Positions 33,386 through 39,149 of a DNA stretch of 39,149 nucleotides are shown here, piece by piece. Origin of the DNA: Candidatus Bathyarchaeum sp. (GTDB taxonomy: Archaea > Thermoproteota > Bathyarchaeia > Bathyarchaeales > Bathyarchaeaceae); contig CP070820.1 of the NCBI GenBank assembly GCA_020344315.1, forward strand, positions 953,977-993,125, given 5' to 3'. Position 1 is the first letter of the stretch. Every line of letters starts with the position of its first letter. The position numbers and the translations under genes are program-made. The notes under the pieces were generated by a model. The model made no database searches. It was not told the origin of the DNA and was given only the letters and a program-made list of their open reading frames with translations.

Positions 33386-34231
33386 TCAGCCTAAATGAAC
33401 AAGAAACCTTGATAGCACGGAGGTCCTAAATTTTTTCTCCACCTTCGCTATAGGCTCGCCCAGTACCTCAATACGCTTCAGGTCGCTTATCCCAAGCCCC
33501 CGCTCTTCCGCTAAGCGCAGGTGATCAACCTTCTCAGGAGATATTCCCATAACTGCTGCACCAACCGAATCCACTGCAACCGGGTCCGTTCCCGCGATAA
33601 CTAGATTCATCTCGACCGGTTCTCCACTGTTCTCGTGGCCTTCACCGGCTATTATTCCATCGATTACAGCAACGCTCGGTTTTATGATGGATGCCAAGTC
33701 AACTATCTTCTGACTCAAAGGGTGATGAATGAAATTCTTTGGGGTAACTGCGCCCATCATGTTCTTGAGGCTCAACGTGACACGTGCCAATCTGTGAGGT
33801 TTAAGTTTGGGAACGCTTATTATGGTGCTTTCTAGCGCGGTTTTAGCTATCTTTATCCTCTTTAGAGCCATAGGGTTTACAGGTTTAACTTCCGTTAAAT
33901 CGTCTCTGTTGAGGTCTATCAGAGGGACATTCCATTTCTCAGCCACAGCATCAACGCCAGCAACCTGATATGCCTTGAATGTCTCTGCAAAACCACTTCC
34001 TTCTCCGATAATAACATCTTTTACTTGGTGCTGTTTCAGGAACATAACTACGCCCTCGATGACTCTGCCGTCGGTAGTTACTCCGGTTGAAGGATGCTTC
34101 GCATTCAGATAGTTGGGCTTTATTAAAACTGGTTTTTCTTTTGGGAGAACTTTGTGGGCTGCTGTCATTTCCAAGGCTTGAATAGTCATATCCTGAGGGT
34201 TTGTTCCTCTTACAATGGCAACTTTTGGCAT
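33386..34231 (-). CDS. DUF362 domain protein
   Basis: 281 residues. KPVLIKPNYLNAKHP, DVIIGEGSGF, ISVPKLKPHRLARVTLSLKNMMGAVTP and AGTDPVAVDSVGAAVMG are the DUF362 core. Many family members carry ferredoxin domains; this one has no Cys-rich segment. The family's function is poorly defined. It lies upstream of the LysE gene in the same orientation, 41 nt apart. Confidence 0.85.
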   Translation of the reverse strand: MPKVAIVRGTNPQDMTIQALEMTAAHKVLPKEKPVLIKPNYLNAKHPSTGVTTDGRVIEGVVMFLKQHQVKDVIIGEGSGFAETFKAYQVAGVDAVAEKWNVPLIDLNRDDLTEVKPVNPMALKRIKIAKTALESTIISVPKLKPHRLARVTLSLKNMMGAVTPKNFIHHPLSQKIVDLASIIKPSVAVIDGIIAGEGHENSGEPVEMNLVIAGTDPVAVDSVGAAVMGISPEKVDHLRLAEERGLGISDLKRIEVLGEPIAKVEKKFRTSVLSRFLVHLG

Positions 34232-34397
34232 AGGTTCACTTCATAGACTTGGAGAGTTCAATGATTTGAATGAATCGGTAAAAACAAGGATAGGAGAGAT
34301 GATGGCATCTGTTTGTGATCCGCGCATAATGTGATAAAGCTTTTGAATCAAGCCTCATCATCTAATTAGGGTCTAGCCCTCACGTTGGTGGAAGCTT

Positions 34398-35102
34398 TTG
34401 ATTCCTATACGGGACGAGAATCGCTCCAAAACAACTCCACATATAACGCGGATTCTTTTAGTGTTGAATATTCTGGCTTTCATCCCATTACTCTTCTTCA
34501 CATTTTTCCCACAAGATACCGCTCTAAATCTATTTGCAAACTGGATTTATGACAATTTCACTATGGTTCCAGCCGAAATTGTTCAAGGAAAAAATCTTCA
34601 CACCCTCTTCACATCCCTCTTCCTTCACGCTGACATCTTTCATATCGGTGGAAACTTGCTCTTTCTTTACGTCTTCGGAGACAACGTGGAAGACGCTTTC
34701 GGGCATCTTCGCTATCTGCTCTTTTATTTCGTCTGCGGCCTTGTTGCGGACGCTGCCCATATCCTAAGCGCCACATCAACTGGCGGCCTTCTTATTCCCA
34801 CTTTGGGCGCTTCGGGAGCGATCTCTGGAGTGATGGGCGCATACATCTTATTGTATCCTAGGGCGCGTATCGAGACCTTGATTTTAACTTTGTTTGTAAC
34901 TGTCGTGAGCATACCAGCATTCTTCTTCCTCGGCTTCTGGTTTCTCCTTCAGCTGCTCTACACATGGCTAGGCATGGCCGGCAACGTAGCTTACTGGGCT
35001 CATATAGGCGGTTTTGTTGCTGGAATGATTTTGAGCTTGATTGTCAGAAGGAAACGGAAACCTAAACCTGTAATATCTTACTATACAGAATTCCAAATCT
35101 AA
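34398..35102 (+). CDS. Rhomboid family intramembrane serine protease
   Basis: 234 residues, about six membrane helices. The catalytic dyad is visible as Ser139 in GASGAISG and His202 in AHIGGF; HIGGNLLFLYVFGDNVED (82-99) supplies the oxyanion-side His/Asn. Active enzyme expected, cleaving membrane proteins. TTG start with GGTGG 7 nt upstream. Confidence 0.93.
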   Translation: MIPIRDENRSKTTPHITRILLVLNILAFIPLLFFTFFPQDTALNLFANWIYDNFTMVPAEIVQGKNLHTLFTSLFLHADIFHIGGNLLFLYVFGDNVEDAFGHLRYLLFYFVCGLVADAAHILSATSTGGLLIPTLGASGAISGVMGAYILLYPRARIETLILTLFVTVVSIPAFFFLGFWFLLQLLYTWLGMAGNVAYWAHIGGFVAGMILSLIVRRKRKPKPVISYYTEFQI

Positions 35103-35172
35103 CATTGTAGAGTGTTTTTCCTTCTTTGGAGAAGAGGGGTCTGTCAGCCTTATAGTCTTCATACCAGTTAAG

Positions 35173-35224
35173 GTCGGTCTGGGACGGCTACATCATCCCC
35201 CCATAATAAAACACCGTCCCCGAC
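35173..35224 (+). other. Hairpin after the rhomboid gene
   Basis: GTCG-GTCT-GGGACGG (35173-35187) pairs with CCGTCCC-CGAC (35214-35224), an 11-bp helix with a 4-nt bulge and a 26-nt loop. No T-tract follows directly. A possible TATA-like CTTATAG lies about 25 nt upstream, so this could be a small RNA; otherwise a termination or 3' end structure. The rest of the 35103-35552 gap holds the direct repeat at 35251 and a C-rich stretch (35370-35410) without a gene. Confidence 0.35.
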
Positions 35225-35250
35225 AAATAAGATATTCGACACCCTATGGG

Positions 35251-35361
35251 ATCGCCAAAAAATGCTTAACATACACTCATACATACTATGAGCAAATAAT
35301 TAAGCCACTTTTTACGAAGAAAAGTGTTCACCACAAAAACGATTCAAAAACCTAAATGCGT
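35251..35361 (+). repeat. Long direct repeat, copy 1
   Basis: About 111 nt, some 90% identical to 36009-36120. It contains two hairpins: CTCATA/TATGAG and CACTTTT/AAAAGTG. It ends in AAAAACCTAAATGCGT, after which the two copies diverge. Confidence 0.8.
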
Positions 35362-35552
35362 ACGTGGAATCCCCCACTGGGTGCCCTCCTCGTGCTCCGA
35401 ACTCCTCCCTCAGCGCATGGGTAAGTTCAGCAATTATGGAAGCTATTCATTCCACAAATTTTTTAAATGAAGTGTAATAACTGAAATGCAACAAAATTGA
35501 GTTTTTTATACTCATTTTTGATAGTGGAAGGGAGAAAGTAGGAGGTGAAAGC

Positions 35553-35951
35553 TTGATAAGCGATAACGGGATAAGCGGACAACAGTTTTTTCAACTTTTC
35601 AGTATCCTTGTGTTCGTGGGCTTGTTTGCTGGTGGTGTTTTGATTGCATATCTTTATAGCAAAAGGGTGGAGAAACGAAAGACGCATTTGTCGAGATACC
35701 AAGAAATTCGTAAAAGATTCTTAAAGGCCGCAGTAATTGGCGGATTCTTTTCTGCATTTTGGCTGTATTCTCTTATTACCAATAATAATCCGTTGGGACT
35801 AATTGGGATACAGGCAAACCCTACGTTTGAATTCTTCTTCTTACTTTATTTATTATTCTTCGGATGGCCTTTGTTTGCACTTAGTTTGGGAATACAGATA
35901 GGCTCGCTGATTTTCCCTGTGAAAAAGCCTCCAGACTCTCTCTCTTCATAG
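35553..35951 (+). CDS. Small three-helix membrane protein between the long repeats
   Basis: 132 residues, unrecognised. Hydrophobic segments at about 14-34, 60-77 and 90-122, with a basic loop (YSKRVEKRKTHLSRYQEIRKR) after the first. TTG start with AGGAGGTG 5 nt upstream. It is the only gene between the two long direct repeats, so it probably arrived or was duplicated with them. Confidence 0.65.
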   Translation: MISDNGISGQQFFQLFSILVFVGLFAGGVLIAYLYSKRVEKRKTHLSRYQEIRKRFLKAAVIGGFFSAFWLYSLITNNNPLGLIGIQANPTFEFFFLLYLLFFGWPLFALSLGIQIGSLIFPVKKPPDSLSS

Positions 35952-36008
35952 TGATTACACTTGGAACCCCAGATACAAAAAAACAGACAAAAAGGTGCTC
36001 CACAGACA

Positions 36009-36120
36009 ATCACCAAAAAAATGCTTAACATACGCTCATACACACTATGAACAAATTATTAAGTCACTTTTTTTACGGAAAAGTGTTCAGCACAAAAACG
36101 ATTCAAAAACCTAAATGCGT
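36009..36120 (+). repeat. Long direct repeat, copy 2
   Basis: About 112 nt; differs from copy 1 by scattered single changes, including a weakened CTCATA/TATGAA hairpin and a 1-2 nt shift in the CACTTTT/AAAAGTG loop. It is followed within 8 nt by palindrome copy B. Confidence 0.8.
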
Positions 36121-36127
36121 GCATTTT

Positions 36128-36147
36128 GGGGTTCAATTTTAACCCCC
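36128..36147 (-). repeat. Palindromic repeat copy B
   Basis: GGGGTTCAATTTTAACCCCC, one change from the consensus core, then AAAACCCAAAA on the right arm. It lies at the 3' end of the gene at 36180. Confidence 0.75.
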
Positions 36148-36173
36148 AAAACCCAAAACAGCTCTTGGGTTTT
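36148..36173 (+). terminator. Hairpin with T-tract after copy B
   Basis: AACCCAA (36151-36157) pairs with TTGGGTT (36165-36171) and runs into TTTTTATT. Suits a terminator for plus-strand transcription from the membrane protein gene. Confidence 0.45.
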
Positions 36174-36179
36174 TATTAA

Positions 36180-36575
36180 TTAAACCAATTCTGCGAGTAC
36201 TTTTTCGAGGAGCATTTCATTATTTGCTTCTTTGAATAACTGACCATATCTTTCGTTCGTGAATTTGAAAGGTATATATTTGATCTTTTTCTTCCGTAGA
36301 AAACTGCCAATTTTTTTTGTCCTCACCCAATTTCTGTGAATTGACACCGCTTCAAGACGCCCTTTAAAAAACGATCCCCCCCTTTTCAGTTCCCTAGCAC
36401 ATGTTGAACAATAAGGGAATCTGAAGATCCACTCCCCCTGATGAATACCTAAAGGAGGCATAAAATCTGCAACTCTTACTTCTATTAACTCAGAGGGAAA
36501 CAACTGACTGCATTTACAACAGGCGTTAGGTATTGTAATCGTTGGGTTATCATAAAAGACCACATTAACTATCAA
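36180..36575 (-). CDS. Cys-rich (zinc-knuckle-like) unknown protein
   Basis: About 131 residues from TTG 36573-36575. CCKCSQLF and YCSTC, 40 residues apart, look like a four-Cys metal site. The rest is basic (RTKKIGSFLRKKKIKY) and not recognised. The frame is open to ATG 36701, but those 42 codons are largely a translation of palindrome copy C (GWVWGLKFN), so they are doubtful. The TTG follows GAAGGGG by 7 nt, and the A/T core of copy C could act as its TATA box. Confidence 0.55.
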   Translation of the reverse strand: MIVNVVFYDNPTITIPNACCKCSQLFPSELIEVRVADFMPPLGIHQGEWIFRFPYCSTCARELKRGGSFFKGRLEAVSIHRNWVRTKKIGSFLRKKKIKYIPFKFTNERYGQLFKEANNEMLLEKVLAELV

Positions 36576-36640
36576 ATCAAAACCCCTTCTAAATAAAATT
36601 TGAGAAGTAGGTAATAAAACATTTGATCCACGCGTGTGTA

Positions 36641-36675
36641 CGTTAAATTTTAACCCCCAAACCCAACCCAACCAA
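36641..36675 (-). repeat. Palindromic repeat copy C
   Basis: GTTAAATTTTAACCCCC followed by AAACCCAACCCAACC. Only the left G-run is missing. Located at the 5' side of the gene at 36180 and 140 nt before the phosphatase gene. Confidence 0.75.
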
Positions 36676-36812
36676 CTACAAATCAACAACAAAACAAGCA
36701 TAGATTAACTACTCGATTCCAAATAGACAAAATTCACAGAACACCCAAACTTCAATATTTCATCAGATCATGGTCTACGAAGAGTCTATACGCTCGTAGT
36801 CATATAATCAAT

Positions 36813-37397
36813 ATGAATATTATGAAGCTTCATATTTACCTCTTCAGGCATGGTGAAACCACTTTCAATAGAACCAAAAGATTCACTGGATTGGTGAATT
36901 CGAGATTAACCCCTGAAGGAATAGAACAAACCAATCTGATAGCAGAACAACTTAAGGAGAAAAGATTTCAAATAGCCTTTAAAACAAGCCTTTCTCGTTC
37001 GTCCAATAGTCTAAAAATAGTTCTGAAATATCATCCTGAATGTAAAAGAGTCATTGTTGATGATAGAATAATCGAGAGATCTTACGGAGATCTTGAGAGG
37101 AAATATCACAAGACTGTAATAAGGAAATATGGAAAAAGACAATTTGACCTATGGCATAGATCCTATGATGTTCCTCCTCCTGGAGGCGAATCAATCAAAA
37201 TGGTTGAAAAAAGGGTTTTGTCATTCGTGAAAGCTTTACTAAGCTTACTGCAAAGGGAGAAAGTCAATGTTGTGGTTTCGGCTCATAACAATTCGATGAG
37301 GCCATTCAGAAGATATTTTGAAAACCTAACAATAAAACAGATGATGGCGCTAGAAAATCCATATGACAAATATTTTGAATATACCATAAAGTGTTAA
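36813..37397 (+). CDS. Histidine phosphatase (phosphoglycerate mutase-like)
   Basis: 194 residues. The phosphate-binding FRHGETTFNRT (11-21, His13 the phospho-acceptor), SLSRSSNS with Arg62, ERSYGDLE (88-95) and SAHNNSMRPF (157-166, His158) are those of the cofactor-dependent mutase/phosphatase branch. The gene lies alone between palindromes C and D. A hairpin (CTACGA/TCGTAG, 36775-36799) and the box CATATAATC precede its ATG. Whether it is a glycolytic mutase or a phosphatase is open. Confidence 0.85.
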   Translation: MNIMKLHIYLFRHGETTFNRTKRFTGLVNSRLTPEGIEQTNLIAEQLKEKRFQIAFKTSLSRSSNSLKIVLKYHPECKRVIVDDRIIERSYGDLERKYHKTVIRKYGKRQFDLWHRSYDVPPPGGESIKMVEKRVLSFVKALLSLLQREKVNVVVSAHNNSMRPFRRYFENLTIKQMMALENPYDKYFEYTIKC

Positions 37398-37418
37398 TTG
37401 ATCGAAACAATAAATATA

Positions 37419-37437
37419 GGGGTTAAATTTTAACCCC
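37419..37437. repeat. Palindromic repeat copy D, perfect palindrome
   Basis: GGGGTTAAATTTTAACCCC, 19 bp with perfect 9-bp arms, followed by AAACCCAAA. It lies 22 nt after the phosphatase stop and is the clearest copy. Confidence 0.85.
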
Positions 37438-37555
37438 AAACCCAAATGTTATTAACTAAAAAACTCACACATCATATCAAGTTGCGTGTGCCAGTGCACG
37501 ATAATTGATGCGATTGGCAAACCTTCTGCGCGTGCATCGTAACTATAAGCTCTGT

Positions 37556-38434
37556 TTATGGTAAAAATAGTTTCATCATCTCTATTGGATGTCTTAGACT
37601 TGCTAGAGATTGAAATGCCCCTGCAAAAGACCCACAATTGGAACAGTCTGGATTGGTCACAAAGCATTTTCTTAGGTTCCACGAAACATCAAAATGTAAT
37701 ACTTCATCCCGCCAAGCACATGAGTCTCTGTGATCCGGATATTCAAACCATTCTATCATTCGTTTGTTCAAAAGAAAATCTTTCGGGTATAATTTCATCA
37801 CCCGTTTCAGTTCTCGTATTATTGGTACTCTTTCTTTTCTTGTTACAACCTGGGGAGTACCAAAGTCTGTGTCACCTGCACATATATTGCACACAACACC
37901 TTGGAAACCATTCTCTTGTGAAAGTTTTACAACATACTCAAGATCTCTATAATTATACGGCGTTAATGTCATGTTGATAACAACTCGTTCATCCCCTAAA
38001 TAGTTCTTCATTACTCTCGAAAAAACACTTTTTCCTCTAATTGAATCGTTTGTTTTTTGAGAACCATCTATTGAAACAAATAAAGTATGATTGAATTTTT
38101 TGGGTATCTTTATTGTTCCGTTTGTAATAACGAAAACGTAAGGAAATATCTTGTCAGCGGCCATAATAACGTCAATTCTAAGCGCAGGCTCACCACCACA
38201 CAAAAGGATGTTCCTTATTCCTGACTTGTAGAGGCCATTGAACCTTTTTTTCCAAACATGCAAAGGCAGTTCTTGTGCTTTGAAATCGTTTTTGCAGTGA
38301 AAATGGTAGCAATGTTTACATCTAAGATTACAGTTATCCGTGACATCAATATCTGCATGATATTTAACTTTAAATATGGCTCTCTTTAGCTGGAGCCAAA
38401 GAGGATGAAAAAATACCTTTGAAAATTTTTTCAT
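37556..38434 (-). CDS. Radical SAM protein with C-terminal Cys motif
   Basis: About 292 residues from ATG 38432-38434. Radical SAM cluster C35-x3-C39-x2-C42 (CNLRCKHC), then CGGEPALR, VSIDGSQKTND and IRGKSVF. The C-terminal part has CAWRDEVLHFDVSWNLRKCF and PDCSNCGSFAG, a possible auxiliary cluster site. Substrate unknown. The frame is open to GTG 38509, which abuts palindrome copy E; no strong ribosome site marks either start. It lies alone between palindromes D and E. Confidence 0.82.
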   Translation of the reverse strand: MKKFSKVFFHPLWLQLKRAIFKVKYHADIDVTDNCNLRCKHCYHFHCKNDFKAQELPLHVWKKRFNGLYKSGIRNILLCGGEPALRIDVIMAADKIFPYVFVITNGTIKIPKKFNHTLFVSIDGSQKTNDSIRGKSVFSRVMKNYLGDERVVINMTLTPYNYRDLEYVVKLSQENGFQGVVCNICAGDTDFGTPQVVTRKERVPIIRELKRVMKLYPKDFLLNKRMIEWFEYPDHRDSCAWRDEVLHFDVSWNLRKCFVTNPDCSNCGSFAGAFQSLASLRHPIEMMKLFLP

Positions 38435-38510
38435 GATAGAAGTACTATTTTCACTCTGTTCATTAAGTGCTTTTCGGACAAAAAAACAGGGACCGGTAAA
38501 CAGGAACACG

Positions 38511-38537
38511 TTTGGGTTTGGGGTTAAAATTTAACCT
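38511..38537 (+). repeat. Palindromic repeat copy E
   Basis: TTTGGGTTTG arm, then GGGTTAAAATTTAACCTC (last bases diverged). Same orientation as copy A, opposite to B, C and D. It separates the radical SAM gene's 5' end from the nucleotidyltransferase's 3' end. Confidence 0.75.
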
Positions 38538-38549
38538 CGCTACTTGCGC

Positions 38550-39101
38550 TTACAGAAACCTCTTTAACACTGAAAATATGAACGAGTTAGTCAGATAAAA
38601 AGAGTTGAAGAAAGGTCGTTTGATTTTTCCTCCTGAATAGCGTTTTTCAAGCTCGTTCCATACATCAATAATTGTTGTTTTTTCATGTCCAAATTGCATT
38701 TTCTCCTCTTTGAGGAGCTTATAGTATCTACTCCAAGTATTCTCAAGTTCAGGATTTTCATCAAAATAGTTTTTAATCTCTTTAAGAAAAGGCTCAATCA
38801 TATTCTCGCGATCAAAAAGAAGCTTTGCGTTTCCTAAAGGATGCAACAGGTAGGGAACTGTTTTTACACTCTGGGTCAGGATTTCATGAGTGAAAAAAAT
38901 ATTACCAATTTTTTTCCCATCTGTTACAGTATTTTTTATCCCTGAAGATGGTTTTTGTTTTCGAAAAACTGTAATCACATCAATATCCGATTTTTCATGA
39001 TGAGTTCCTGTAGCGACAGATCCGAAAACTAGCAAGCCAACAATATTATGATCACTTTTAGCCTTTAATAGAAGTTGCTCCAATATCTGTTCATGCTTCA
39101 T
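38550..39101 (-). CDS. MNT-type nucleotidyltransferase-domain protein
   Basis: 183 residues. GSVATGTHHEKSDIDV (27-42) is the pol-beta-type motif, with Gly27-Ser28 and Asp39/Asp41 as metal ligands. The C-terminal half is helical with no recognised domain. Such proteins include MNT antitoxins that AMPylate HEPN toxins; no HEPN gene is seen before the window ends, but one could lie beyond 39149. It is longer than a typical minimal MNT (about 100 residues). Confidence 0.8.
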   Translation of the reverse strand: MKHEQILEQLLLKAKSDHNIVGLLVFGSVATGTHHEKSDIDVITVFRKQKPSSGIKNTVTDGKKIGNIFFTHEILTQSVKTVPYLLHPLGNAKLLFDRENMIEPFLKEIKNYFDENPELENTWSRYYKLLKEEKMQFGHEKTTIIDVWNELEKRYSGGKIKRPFFNSFYLTNSFIFSVLKRFL

Positions 39102-39149
39102 TAGAAAACCTTTCAGTTAATACTGAGGCTATTTTGATTTTTTAGGGTT

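Noticed and set aside
36720-37440. Integron attC sites proper
   Set aside because: The palindromes are about 19 bp with one short arm; true attC sites are longer, imperfect and carry extrahelical bases. Only the cassette-like layout is claimed.
37452-37682. 76-codon minus-strand frame at the end of the radical SAM gene
   Set aside because: Out-of-frame overlap with the conserved C-terminal Cys region; no independent support.
38511-38520. TTTGGGTTTG runs as telomere-like or G-quadruplex sequence
   Set aside because: Only two or three G-runs per copy and always tied to the palindrome; no tandem array.
1-39149. CRISPR array
   Set aside because: No regularly spaced 24-40 bp repeats with unique spacers; the GTATCA cluster is too short and irregular.
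1-39149. tRNA and rRNA genes
   Set aside because: Intergenic regions were scanned by eye for T-arm and cloverleaf patterns. GGGGTTCAATTTTAACCCCC at 36128 resembles a T-arm but has no matching acceptor, D or anticodon arms. A split or intron-bearing tRNA cannot be excluded without a covariance search.

Overview
The window is archaeal chromosome, most likely from the TACK side and plausibly Bathyarchaeia. Supporting genes are a proteasome beta subunit, aIF2 gamma, Spt4/RpoE, KEOPS subunits (Kae1, Bud32, Pcc1), archaeal/eukaryal ribosomal proteins (uS15, uS19, eS24, eS31, eS6), GTP-dependent dephospho-CoA kinase, an RPC34-like winged-helix protein and a fused gamma-alpha 2-oxoacid:ferredoxin oxidoreductase. 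Many genes have a TATA-like box 25-30 nt upstream of a leaderless or short-leader start. Many others start at TTG or GTG behind a clear Shine-Dalgarno (SD) sequence. The lineage is an inference from gene content.

Region by region. 0-3.1 kb: 6-phosphofructokinase and a divergent pair of exported surface proteins. 3.1-5.7 kb: a proteasome beta subunit whose catalytic Thr1 is replaced by Ala, an AMMECR1 protein and a GT-B glycosyltransferase. 5.7-13 kb: information-processing genes (RlmE, RPC34-like, Kae1-Bud32, dITPase, uS15-RecJ/DHH-Pcc1, uS19). 13-14.7 kb: SecB-like(?), eS31, eS24, dephospho-CoA kinase on the minus strand.

14.66-21.30 kb is an apparent integrated element of about 6.6 kb. It interrupts the conserved aIF2gamma-PIN-rpoE-spt4-dpcK-eS24-eS31 block exactly between spt4 and dpcK. 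It is bounded by a 16-bp direct repeat (15/16 identical, positions 14658-14673 and 21287-21302), carries a tyrosine recombinase next to one end, an iteron-like repeat cluster, and a tight three-gene cargo operon ending in an 897-residue TPR protein. The cargo genes are unrecognised and are the best candidate here for an undescribed system.

21.3-25.6 kb resumes the conserved block (Spt4, RpoE, PIN, aIF2gamma, eS6), with a CTP-dependent lipid kinase-like membrane protein and a remnant of a radical SAM SPASM domain in between. 25.7-34.4 kb: flippase, unknown gene, a ferredoxin-KorGA-KorB operon with non-standard start codons, an AmmeMemoRadiSam-type radical SAM enzyme, a candidate structured RNA, a LysE exporter and a DUF362 protein.

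34.4-39.1 kb: a rhomboid protease, then an accessory region. A membrane-protein gene sits between two ~112-bp direct repeats. After it come single genes (Cys-rich protein, histidine phosphatase, radical SAM, nucleotidyltransferase) separated one by one by copies of a palindrome of the type GGGGTTAAATTTTAACCCC with a TTTGGG-rich arm. A fifth copy lies inside the integrated element at 19.46 kb. This cassette-like layout is the second notable structure in the window.
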